7,988 bases of DNA from JANYCG01 sp031418395 (GTDB lineage: Bacteria > Pseudomonadota > Gammaproteobacteria > Burkholderiales > Burkholderiaceae_C): positions 1 through 7,988 of the forward strand of contig JANOXL010000003.1 in assembly GCA_031418395.1 (NCBI GenBank), read 5' to 3'. This document shows, one piece after another, positions 1 through 6,331 of the stretch (its first letter is position 1; the number at the start of each line of letters is the position of its first letter). The position numbers and the translations under genes are program-made. The notes beneath the pieces are model-generated. The model made no database searches. It worked only from the letters and a program-made list of their open reading frames with translations, and was not told where the DNA came from.

Positions 1-814
1 CGGTGTCAACAGCGGCCAAGGGAACTGCCAGCTGCATGAAAAACAGCGCTGTCGAAGCCGCATTTCGACTGTGGACCTCGTCGCCCATCAAGAGCGCCTG
101 CGATTGAATGGCTTTCAAGTCGATGCCACCAGTTTTGTCGAAGTTATGCCGCACAGCCGCTTTGAGCACTGGGGCCAGCACGGCTTCAAACCACTTGAGT
201 TTCTGGATCACGTCCGGCCCGTTGGCACCAAAACGCAGGCAGCGCCCAATGCCTTCGTTGATATTGCTGTACGCGATGTTGCCGTTGGAGGTCTCACGAA
301 CCTTGATGAGCGGCATCGAAGCGCTGATGATGCCCGTCATCGGCCCGACAGAATCAAAGTCGTGGCATTGGGCGAATTCGACCTCACCCGCCGTCAGCAT
401 CTTGCGCGCTTTCTCTGGCGTGTCGGCCCAGCCCTCATACAACACCGCGCCAATCATCGCGCCGTGCATCGGGCCACACATGTCGTTCCACTTTACTGGC
501 GGGCCTGCGTGCAGCAGCAGACGCGTGCCTTTCATTTCGGGCCAGACGCCATCGGCACGCATGGGAATGTCTTCCCACATCGGCCGCGCGTTGATGATGC
601 GTTGGGTGGCAAGGGCGTTGGCGGCTTCAATCCGTGGGTCACCCATCAGGCGGGCCAGTTGCCAGGCCAGCAGCGGGTCAGCGTCGCCCGGTGGTTGCCA
701 CTGCATATTGGACAAAGTGCCGCCATTGGCTGTGACACTTTGATTAAAGCCGTCAATGCCGATATTGAGCACGCCAGGTGCCTGCGTTAAAAGCGTGTTG
801 TCAGTCAGGTTCAT
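1..814 (-). CDS. allG: DUF1116 protein AllG/YlbE, oxamate carbamoyltransferase component (3' end cut by window edge)
   Basis: The minus strand is open from an ATG at 814-812 to the left edge, giving 271 codons without a stop; E. coli YlbE is about 420 residues, so roughly the last third lies outside. The product begins MNLTDNTLLTQ. It carries the DUF1116 signature around residues 102-130: HAGPPVKWNDMCG followed by PMHGAMIGAVLYEGW. Further conserved-looking parts are CHDFDSVGPMTG and SNINEGIGRCLRFGANGPD. In E. coli the FdrA, YlbE and YlbF proteins were assigned as AllF, AllG and AllH, which together cleave oxalurate with phosphate to oxamate and carbamoyl phosphate in the cytoplasm. The start lies 17 bases after the stop of the DUF2877 gene, so the two are very likely cotranscribed. 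There is no strong Shine-Dalgarno sequence in the gap. The family assignment is firm; the biochemical role is inferred from homology and context. Confidence 0.9.
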   Translation of the reverse strand, partial: MNLTDNTLLTQAPGVLNIGIDGFNQSVTANGGTLSNMQWQPPGDADPLLAWQLARLMGDPRIEAANALATQRIINARPMWEDIPMRADGVWPEMKGTRLLLHAGPPVKWNDMCGPMHGAMIGAVLYEGWADTPEKARKMLTAGEVEFAQCHDFDSVGPMTGIISASMPLIKVRETSNGNIAYSNINEGIGRCLRFGANGPDVIQKLKWFEAVLAPVLKAAVRHNFDKTGGIDLKAIQSQALLMGDEVHSRNAASTALFFMQLAVPLAAVDT

Positions 815-831
815 GGTTCAGTTTTCAATAG

Positions 832-1578
832 TCAGCATGTAAGGTTCAATGACGCGAGAGCCAATAGCAGGCCCGCCAACATGTCAGCACCAGAAGAAGC
901 CCCGAGTCTCATGAGATCAGCGTAAGAAGCTTCCATTTTTATAGCGTCCATTGACGCCATTGCGTCGAGCATATCGTGCAGGGCGCGGTGGCTGGCACCA
1001 TCGATCAAGTCGTCCAACAATGCGGCGCTGATCGGGTTGGTAGCGGTTTTTGCGGCAGCGCGAATCTTTGTTTTGACGCCTTCAAGATGCGGCGCCCAGG
1101 CTTGCCGAGGGGCGTGGGCCAAAGCAAAAAAAATGCCCCCCACAAAATCGTCGCCACTGGGTGTGAGCCCGTCGCCCAGACCCAGTACCCGCAGGGCGGC
1201 GCTCTCGAAAGCCTGCAGATCGTTGGTTTCCAGCGCCAGGCGAACCGCGTCAAAACGTTTTTGGGCGTGCAGGAGTGGAAACGCCAGCGGGTGACCCACG
1301 AGCCACAACAATAATCCTTTGACAGGCGCAAACAGCAGCGGCGATGAGGTGATCTGTGCCAAACAGGTTTGAGCACCTGATTTCAGCCGTATCGCGTCGT
1401 ACACCTTAAGTTCAGGAAACCAGGGGCTCGCGGCATGGCGCGGGTGCGCACTGACACCCTCGCCCCCCGCCCAGACCAACTTCCCATTCAAATACGCGTA
1501 GGCCGTCGATTCGAAGCCCGGCACGCTTTGCAGCGATGCAAGTGATGGAAGCGGCGCCATGGCGATCATGGACGTCAT
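832..1578 (-). CDS. allH: DUF2877 protein AllH/YlbF, oxamate carbamoyltransferase component
   Basis: This 248-residue protein belongs to the DUF2877 family (E. coli YlbF, renamed AllH). The hallmark motif GLGDGLTPSGDD is at residues 133-144. A second conserved element, GASSGADMLAG, is at 226-236, and TNPISAALL is at 180-188. No signal peptide is evident, and the protein is expected to act in the cytoplasm with FdrA and the DUF1116 protein on oxalurate or carbamoyl phosphate. The ATG at 1578-1576 overlaps the TGA stop of the upstream carbamate kinase gene as ATGA. No Shine-Dalgarno sequence precedes it, so translational coupling is likely. In-frame ATGs at codons 4 and 7 are possible alternative starts, but the overlap favours the first. 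Its exact part in the complex cannot be read from the sequence. Confidence 0.9.
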   Translation of the reverse strand: MTSMIAMAPLPSLASLQSVPGFESTAYAYLNGKLVWAGGEGVSAHPRHAASPWFPELKVYDAIRLKSGAQTCLAQITSSPLLFAPVKGLLLWLVGHPLAFPLLHAQKRFDAVRLALETNDLQAFESAALRVLGLGDGLTPSGDDFVGGIFFALAHAPRQAWAPHLEGVKTKIRAAAKTATNPISAALLDDLIDGASHRALHDMLDAMASMDAIKMEASYADLMRLGASSGADMLAGLLLALASLNLTC

Positions 1579-2600
1579 GGCGTGTTGGCGCCCACGGTGA
1601 TACGTGTTCCGGCGCGGCCCATCAGCGCTTCAAAGGCTTTTTCGAGCGAGGTAATGATGACCACGCCGTCATGATTGGCTTCAGGTGATTCTTGCAGATA
1701 GGTCACCGCAGCTTCGATTTTGGGCCCCATGCTGCCGGGCGGAAACTGGCCGTCGGCTGCATGTTGGCGCGCCTCGGCCAGGGTCATGTGATCCAGCCAG
1801 CGCTGCGTGGGTTTGTTGAAGTCCAGCGCCACGCGCTCCACGCCCGTGAGCATGATGTAGGCGTCAGCGTGCAGGTGCGCGGCCAGCATGGCGCTGGTGA
1901 GGTCTTTGTCAATGACAGCCGCCACGCCCTTCAAATGCCCGTTGGCAGTGACCACCACCGGCACACCGCCGCCGCCGCAAGCGATGGGAATCACACCGGC
2001 CTCCAACAGGGCGTCGATAGTCGGCAAATCGAGAATCTTGCGCGGCTTGGGGCTGGCCACCATACGCCGCCAGCCACGCCCCGAGTCTTCGGCAAAAAAC
2101 CAGCCCGAGCTGCGGGCGAGCTTTTTGGCATCAGCCTCTTTGAAGAACTTACCTACCGGTTTGGTCGGGTTTTGAAACGCCGGGTCGTCCGCATCGACCT
2201 GAACTTCAGTGATCACGCACGTCACCACGGCGTTCATGCCGTGGTCATGCAACACGTTGGCAAAACTCTGTTGCAACATGTAGCCCATGCCGCCCTGCGA
2301 ATGTGCGACACACACGTCCATCGGCATCGGCGGCAGTTCGTCAGCTGTACGCGCCATGCGGTAAAGGATATTGCCCACCACCGGCCCGTTGCCATGGGTC
2401 AGCACCAGTTGCCAGCCAGCCTTGATGATCTCGACAAAATGGCCGCAGACTTCGCGCATCAGTTCAAGCTGTTCTTCGGCAGTGCCCCGAATCGTAGGGG
2501 GGTAAGCTGCATTGCCGCCGAGCGCCACCACCACCCGTTTGAGCGCGCTTTTTTGAACCCGCTTGACCATGCGTTTTCGCTTGGGTTCAGGCGTTGTCAT
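1575..2600 (-). CDS. arcC: Carbamate kinase (ArcC / YbcF / AllK family)
   Basis: Carbamate kinase transfers phosphate from carbamoyl phosphate to ADP, giving ATP and carbamate, which decays to ammonia and CO2. The 341-residue product shows the family motifs in order: ALGGN at 26-30, THGNGP at 68-73, SQGGMGY at 101-107, NPTKPVG at 144-150, GWRRM at 176-180, CGGGGVPV at 208-215, IDKDLTSA at 230-237 and GSMGPKIEAA at 289-298. All look intact, so an active enzyme is expected. I chose the ATG at 2600-2598 because it forms an ATGA overlap with the fdrA stop and has GGGGAG eight bases upstream (2614-2609). An in-frame GTG at 2609 would sit on that ribosome binding site. The first 22 residues carry nine Lys or Arg and exceed the usual family N-terminus; a start at codon 11 is possible. 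Between fdrA and the DUF2877 gene the likely role is catabolic ATP formation from carbamoyl phosphate (AllK) rather than arginine deimination. Confidence 0.95.
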   Translation of the reverse strand: MTTPEPKRKRMVKRVQKSALKRVVVALGGNAAYPPTIRGTAEEQLELMREVCGHFVEIIKAGWQLVLTHGNGPVVGNILYRMARTADELPPMPMDVCVAHSQGGMGYMLQQSFANVLHDHGMNAVVTCVITEVQVDADDPAFQNPTKPVGKFFKEADAKKLARSSGWFFAEDSGRGWRRMVASPKPRKILDLPTIDALLEAGVIPIACGGGGVPVVVTANGHLKGVAAVIDKDLTSAMLAAHLHADAYIMLTGVERVALDFNKPTQRWLDHMTLAEARQHAADGQFPPGSMGPKIEAAVTYLQESPEANHDGVVIITSLEKAFEALMGRAGTRITVGANTP

Positions 2601-4150
2601 TGCGCCCACTCCCCAGCCAACCAGGCAGCGTTGGCACTATTCCCCGCCAGCACCATACCGGCAGCGCGCAGTTTGGCCTCTTGTTGCGTCAAACCCTGCG
2701 GATCCTGCTCAGTGCCGCACACAAAACCGACCACAGCAAGTTGCCGCTTGCCGTTGGCGGCGATTGTTTTGGCTTTTGTGATGGCGACCGCCAGCTCGGC
2801 GGCGGGATCTGAATGGGCACCCCAGCCGATCACGACGTCCAGCACGATCACGCGCACGGAAGGGTCCGCCGCTTCTTTCATCAGGCGCTCGATACGCGCG
2901 GCCTGGTCGATCATGGGATGCGGTCGGCCCACAGTGAATTCGTCGTCACCCAAATCCAGCGCCGTGTGGCCAAAACTGGCCTGGCGCGGGTTGGCCAGCG
3001 CCAGGGTTTTGTCCACCGGCACATTGGACCAAACCTTCAGACCCTGCTTGGCCCAAAGAATTTGCGCCTCTGACGCATAAGTGCCGCCTGAGTACAAGGC
3101 GCGTAAAAACTTTTGTGACGCAGCAAAACGGGGTGGCCGCAACATGGGGTAATGTGAGGCAGCGACTGTTTTGATTTTCGCCAAAACGATTGCCTGCGCC
3201 GCGCAATCGACCAGGGTCTGCACGACCCGTATGTGTTTGGCAGGTGACTTCAAGTCACTGCCCAAAAACAGCACCACCGCCGGTTTGCCAGCAGCGACCA
3301 AAGCCGCCATGACTTTGGCCGTGACCTCCGGCGCCGGCGGCTTGGACACAATCGCGATCACTTTCGTCGCCGCATCCTGGGCCAGGAGCGCAATGCCCTG
3401 CAACATCGTGGCCCCGCCCACGGCCGCGTAGACGTCGCGCCCGCCGGTGCCAATCGCCTGACTTACGCCGCCGCCCATGCGGTGGATTTGCGTTGTCACC
3501 TCTTGCAGCCCCGTACCCGAGGCGGCGACCAGGCCAATCGAGCCCTGACGTACCTGGTTGGCAAAACCCAGCGGCACGCCGCCGATGATGGCGGTGCCGC
3601 AGTCCGGCCCCATCACCAACACACCGCGCCGGGTGGCTTCTTGTTTGAGTGCGACCTCCTGCGCCAGTGGCACGTTGTCGCTGAACATGAACACGTTGAG
3701 GCCTTGTTTCACGGCTTTCAGCGCCTCGGCAGCGGCGTAGATACCCGGCACGGAAATTTGCACAAGGTTGGCGTTGGGCAGTTGCGCCACGCCCATGCTC
3801 ACTGTGCGCGGTGCAATGGCCTCGCTGCCGTCACCACCGACCGATGGCGCGGTCTTCTCCTGTCCGGCCAGGTTCAACTCGCAGGCTGCTACAGCGGCAT
3901 CACAGGCTGCCTGGGTACGCGCCTGCACCACCACCATGATGTCGCTGGGCCCCGCATTTTTAACGGCGTCAGCCAGCAGCCCGGCCTCTTGCAGGATCTC
4001 CTTGTTGGCCGGGTTGCCCATTTGCAGCGTGGCGTTGACCACCTCTGGCAGCGCCAGCAGCGCCTGTGCCGTTCGCATCAGCGCCACGGAATCCTTGTAC
4101 AGATTGGGGTGGATGAAAGCTGCGGAAAAAAGAGAATTCGATGCGGCCAT
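2597..4150 (-). CDS. fdrA: FdrA/AllF, succinyl-CoA synthetase-like subunit of oxamate carbamoyltransferase
   Basis: The 517-residue product is an FdrA-family protein, often annotated as acyl-CoA synthetase FdrA (E. coli homologue about 555 residues). The middle part resembles the CoA-binding and ligase domains of succinyl-CoA synthetase alpha: GPDCGTAI at 181-188, SGTGLQEVT at 211-219 and GTGGRD at 234-239. The C-terminal part contains LYSGGTYASEAQ at 352-363, DEFTVGRPHPMID at 403-415, LDVVIGWGAHSDPA at 437-450 and GTEQDPQ at 479-485. I see no GHAGA-like phosphohistidine motif of classical succinyl-CoA synthetase, which fits carbamoyl transfer better than CoA ligation. In E. coli, FdrA (AllF) acts with AllG and AllH on oxalurate. 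This is the first gene of the four-gene unit, and its ATG at 4150 is followed upstream by the control region shared with the divergent aminotransferase gene. The family call is firm; the reaction is inferred from homologues. Confidence 0.93.
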   Translation of the reverse strand: MAASNSLFSAAFIHPNLYKDSVALMRTAQALLALPEVVNATLQMGNPANKEILQEAGLLADAVKNAGPSDIMVVVQARTQAACDAAVAACELNLAGQEKTAPSVGGDGSEAIAPRTVSMGVAQLPNANLVQISVPGIYAAAEALKAVKQGLNVFMFSDNVPLAQEVALKQEATRRGVLVMGPDCGTAIIGGVPLGFANQVRQGSIGLVAASGTGLQEVTTQIHRMGGGVSQAIGTGGRDVYAAVGGATMLQGIALLAQDAATKVIAIVSKPPAPEVTAKVMAALVAAGKPAVVLFLGSDLKSPAKHIRVVQTLVDCAAQAIVLAKIKTVAASHYPMLRPPRFAASQKFLRALYSGGTYASEAQILWAKQGLKVWSNVPVDKTLALANPRQASFGHTALDLGDDEFTVGRPHPMIDQAARIERLMKEAADPSVRVIVLDVVIGWGAHSDPAAELAVAITKAKTIAANGKRQLAVVGFVCGTEQDPQGLTQQEAKLRAAGMVLAGNSANAAWLAGEWAQ

Positions 4151-4165
4151 AGGATGATTCAGATC

Positions 4166-4196
4166 TTGAACACTTTTGTATACACTTTGCTATGAT
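4166..4196 (+). promoter_or_regulatory. Candidate extended -10 promoter for the aminotransferase gene
   Basis: TTGAAC at 4166-4171 could be a -35 element and TATGAT at 4191-4196 a -10 element, with a 19-base spacer. The spacer is long, but a TG at 4188-4189 makes an extended -10 (TGC before TATGAT), which lessens dependence on the -35. Transcription would start near 4203, giving a leader of about 70 bases to the preferred ATG at 4273. This was read by eye and not scored. Confidence 0.45.
4177..4184. promoter_or_regulatory. TGTATACA palindrome, candidate operator between divergent units
   Basis: A perfect 8-base palindrome lies in the divergent intergenic region, inside the spacer between the -35 and -10 candidates of the aminotransferase promoter and near the inferred transcription start of the fdrA operon. 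It is flanked by a direct repeat, CACTTTT at 4171 and CACTTTG at 4183. Palindromes centred on GTATAC occur in operators of several GntR-family regulators, which often control catabolic operons, but no regulator gene is in the window. A repressor here could switch both units together. The role is inference from position. Confidence 0.35.
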
Positions 4197-4221
4197 ACTT
4201 CGATGTGCGGCTTCCCGACAA
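4192..4221 (-). promoter_or_regulatory. Candidate promoter for the fdrA operon
   Basis: On the minus strand TTGTCG (4221-4216) and TATCAT (4197-4192) are separated by 18 bases. They would start a transcript near 4185, about 35 bases before the fdrA ATG. The -10 overlaps the -10 candidate of the plus-strand promoter, so the two would compete for polymerase. The match is modest. Confidence 0.3.
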
Positions 4222-4272
4222 GGGATGCCGCAAAAGCCCGCTCACGAAACCGCTCTGAAAACACGGCCTTCT

Positions 4273-5532
4273 ATGCACCTGCCCAAATTGTCGCCGCTGG
4301 TCAACCCTACCTCGGCCCTTGACGAACTCAACCCCGCGCCGCGTCTGTTGATGGGCCCCGGCCCCATCAATGCCGACCCGCGCGTGCTCAAGGCGATGTC
4401 CACCCAACTGCTGGGCCAGTTTGATCCGCAGTTCCGCCGCATGATGCGCGAAACCATGGCCCTGTACCGTACATTTTTTGAAACCCAAAACGACTGGACG
4501 CTGATTTTGGACGGCACGGCGCGCTCGGCCATCGAGATGGTGATGATGTCGGCCATCGAGCCGGGCGACAAAGTGTTGGTCTGCAGTTTTGGCCGCTTTG
4601 GCCAGTTGCTCGACGAAATTGCCCAGCGCTGTGGCGCGAATGTGAAGGTGATCCGGGCCGAATGGGGCACCGTGTTTGACTTGGCACAAATCGAAGCCGC
4701 GCTCAAGGCCTTCTCGCCCAAACTTGTGGCCGTGTGCCAGGGCGACACTTCTACCACCATGTTGCAACCGCTCGACGGCTTGGGTGCCTTGTGCCACCGT
4801 TACGGCGCGATGTTGCAGGTCGACGCTACCGCATCCTGCGGTGGCACACCGTTGCCAGTCGATGCCTGGGGGATTGACGCTGTCACGGCCGGTTTGCAGA
4901 AGTGTCTGGCTGGGCCATCGGGGGCCTCACCCATTACCCTGTCAGACCGCATGGCGGAAACGATCTACCAGCGCCGCCATATTGAAGAAGGCTTGCGTCC
5001 GGCAGATTACACGCCAGGAAGTGGCCAGCGCATCTCCTCCAACTACATGGACGTCGCCATGGTCATGGACTACTGGAGCGACGCTGGCCTGAACCACCAC
5101 ACCGAAGCCACCACCATGCTTTACGGTGCGCGTGAATGCGCCCGCATCTTCGTGCAAGAGGGTTTGCAAAATGTCTACGCGCGCCACAGCGCCGCCTCAA
5201 AAGCCGTGGTGGCCGGTGTGAAAGGCATGAACCTCCAACTTTACGGGGACCAAACCAACAAAATGCCAAACGTGACTGGCGTCTACGTGCCCGACGGCAT
5301 CAACGGCGACAAACTCCGTGCCGCGCTGCTGAACGACTTCAGCGTTGAAATCGGCACCAGCTTTGGCCCCTTGGCAGGCAAAGTCTGGCGCATTGGCGCG
5401 ATGGGTTACAACGCCCGACCCGACGCCGTGTTGCAAACCCTCGCTGCACTGGAAATCGTGCTCGCCGCCGAGGGACACAAGTTCACGCGTGGCGCGGGGG
5501 TGGATGCGGCCTATGGGGTTTACAAAACCTGA
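4273..5532 (+). CDS. pucG: (S)-ureidoglycine-glyoxylate aminotransferase, PucG type (class V PLP aminotransferase)
   Basis: The enzyme transfers the amino group of ureidoglycine to glyoxylate, giving oxalurate and glycine, at the end of allantoin breakdown. The 419-residue protein is a class V aminotransferase near the length of B. subtilis PucG. MGPGPI is at 27-32, the cofactor-phosphate loop DGTARS at 80-85, VDAT with the pyridine-binding Asp184 at 183-186, and QKCLAGPSG with the PLP lysine Lys210 at 209-217. GQFDPQF at 48-54 and the later SSNYMDV resemble PucG-specific elements supplying substrate-contacting Gln and Asn, rather than the GHMDP form of alanine-glyoxylate aminotransferases. 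The frame is open from an ATG at 4192, but that codon lies inside the likely -10 element. The ATG at 4225 abuts AAGGG with no spacing, and codons before 4273 have weak GC bias at third positions, so 4273 is preferred although no strong ribosome binding site precedes it. Divergent pairing with the oxalurate-cleaving operon supports PucG over serine- or alanine-glyoxylate aminotransferase. Confidence 0.88.
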   Translation: MHLPKLSPLVNPTSALDELNPAPRLLMGPGPINADPRVLKAMSTQLLGQFDPQFRRMMRETMALYRTFFETQNDWTLILDGTARSAIEMVMMSAIEPGDKVLVCSFGRFGQLLDEIAQRCGANVKVIRAEWGTVFDLAQIEAALKAFSPKLVAVCQGDTSTTMLQPLDGLGALCHRYGAMLQVDATASCGGTPLPVDAWGIDAVTAGLQKCLAGPSGASPITLSDRMAETIYQRRHIEEGLRPADYTPGSGQRISSNYMDVAMVMDYWSDAGLNHHTEATTMLYGARECARIFVQEGLQNVYARHSAASKAVVAGVKGMNLQLYGDQTNKMPNVTGVYVPDGINGDKLRAALLNDFSVEIGTSFGPLAGKVWRIGAMGYNARPDAVLQTLAALEIVLAAEGHKFTRGAGVDAAYGVYKT

Positions 5533-5609
5533 CGCAGAGGATGACTACCTGGCAAAAGGCAGCCCACTTTGATTGTGGATTTTATTGGTTTTGTAATTTA
5601 ATTTGATTA

Positions 5610-5686
5610 AACCGAATACTAATTAGACTCATAATAGATAGCATAAGATATCTATTTTACGAGACCTAAAACACATTTATTCGGTT
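5610..5686. repeat. Nested inverted repeats in the AT-rich island
   Basis: An outer pair, AACCGAATA (5610-5618) and TATTCGGTT (5678-5686), is a perfect 9-base inverted repeat. Inside it an inner pair, AATAGATA (5633-5640) and TATCTATT (5649-5656), is a perfect 8-base inverted repeat with an 8-base gap. The inner arm ends in TATTTTA, so a weak hairpin terminator for pucG is conceivable, but the stem has a single G-C pair. Operator pairs or a DNA cruciform are other options. Confidence 0.6.
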
Positions 5687-5806
5687 ATTTGTTCTGGCCG
5701 AAACAATAATTGGAGATTTAGAGGCGGAGATATCATTGACTAGCATGCACGCGCTGCCGCCTGTATTGACCTATGCCATTGCATCCCATCCCGCGCCGAT
5801 GCATCA

Positions 5807-5816
5807 TAGGTACCTA
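5807..5816. repeat. TAGGTACCTA palindrome upstream of the deaminase gene
   Basis: A perfect 10-base palindrome lies 50 bases before the preferred deaminase start. Its position suits a regulator binding site, but there is no second copy in the window and a single short palindrome may be chance. Confidence 0.4.
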
Positions 5817-5866
5817 GCGAGTTGCCGCCGATCAAAAGGCGGGCTGAACATTCGCTCCATAACACC

Positions 5867-6331
5867 ATGCACCGTTTCGGTCGTCGCCAATTTGTTGCCC
5901 TGTCGGCTTTGCTGGCACAGGCCTTTCATCCCGCACGGGCGGTCGGGCCCCCACTGACGGCAGCGGATGCCGCAACCACTTCGAGCACTACCACCACGCC
6001 TCAGCGCCGCTGGTTTGAGGCGGCACGGGCCATGCGACAACTCGCTGAATCCTGGGGTGACCAACCCTACGGTGCGGTGCTTGTGTTGGGAGACCAGCAG
6101 GTGGGCAACGGGCCCAGCCGTGTGGTGCAGCGCGGTGACGTGACCGCCCACGCCGAGCGTGAGGCGATCCGCGATGCGCAGCGGCGCTTGAATCAAAGCG
6201 TTTTGGTTGGCAGCATTTTGTATTCCACATCGCGCCCCTGCGCGCAGTGTGAGGCCGCCGCTGCTGCAGCGGGTGTCAGCCGCATGTACTTTGGCGAGCG
6301 CCTTCAAGATGGGGGCGTGCCACGGCCATGA
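5867..6331 (+). CDS. Small CDA-fold zinc deaminase with Tat signal peptide (exported nucleoside/base deaminase-like)
   Basis: The 154-residue product belongs to the cytidine/deoxycytidylate deaminase superfamily, closest in style to the nucleoside, guanine or TadA-like branch. YGAVLV is at 68-73, the zinc and catalytic motif HAE at 95-97 and the second zinc motif PCAQC at 124-128, so both metal-binding elements are intact. The N-terminus MHRFGRRQFVALSALLA has a twin arginine (Arg6, Arg7) followed by QFVAL, then a hydrophobic stretch and an AxA site (ARA at 23-25). This is a Tat signal, so the folded zinc enzyme is expected in the periplasm. A Thr/Ser-rich linker (37-44) precedes the domain. 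The chain ends about 12 residues after YFG, shorter at the C-terminus than usual relatives. An in-frame TTG at 5822 would add 15 residues ahead of the signal, so ATG 5867 is preferred despite a poor ribosome binding site. The substrate is unknown; location beside purine genes hints at a base or nucleoside. Confidence 0.8.
   Translation: MHRFGRRQFVALSALLAQAFHPARAVGPPLTAADAATTSSTTTTPQRRWFEAARAMRQLAESWGDQPYGAVLVLGDQQVGNGPSRVVQRGDVTAHAEREAIRDAQRRLNQSVLVGSILYSTSRPCAQCEAAAAAAGVSRMYFGERLQDGGVPRP

Larger units (their letters stand above)
5533..5866. other. AT-rich intergenic region between pucG and the deaminase gene
   Basis: This stretch of about 330 bases holds no convincing gene. At 5581-5700 only 33 of 120 bases are G or C, far below the flanking genes. 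It contains nested inverted repeats (listed separately) and a 10-base palindrome. I see no strong intrinsic terminator after pucG; CCAC/GTGG around 5568-5579 followed by ATTTTATT is only a four-pair stem. No promoter stands out by eye, although the AT-rich part would be the natural place for one driving the deaminase unit. A TTG-initiated frame at 5736-5957 with a GGCGGAG upstream encodes nothing recognisable and overlaps the deaminase. Confidence 0.7.

Noticed and set aside
71..790. Plus-strand open frame of 239 codons opposite the DUF1116 gene
   Set aside because: The minus strand here encodes a clear DUF1116 protein; the plus frame has no recognisable motifs and is an antisense shadow common in GC-rich DNA.
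1692..3080. Plus-strand open frame of 462 codons
   Set aside because: It runs antisense to the carbamate kinase and fdrA genes and crosses their junction; the composition is rich in His and Arg, typical of a shadow.
3482..4195. Plus-strand frame of 237 codons antisense to fdrA
   Set aside because: There is no recognisable domain, and the opposite strand has full FdrA motifs.
4159..4797. Minus-strand frame of 212 codons opposite the aminotransferase gene
   Set aside because: It is a shadow of the PucG-type gene, rich in His and Gln, and it crosses the divergent control region.
5568..5590. Possible intrinsic terminator after pucG
   Set aside because: The stem is only four base pairs and the following tract is ATTTTATT, too weak to call.
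5736..5957. Possible small gene starting at TTG with GGCGGAG upstream
   Set aside because: The product has no recognisable feature and overlaps the Tat signal region of the deaminase in another frame.
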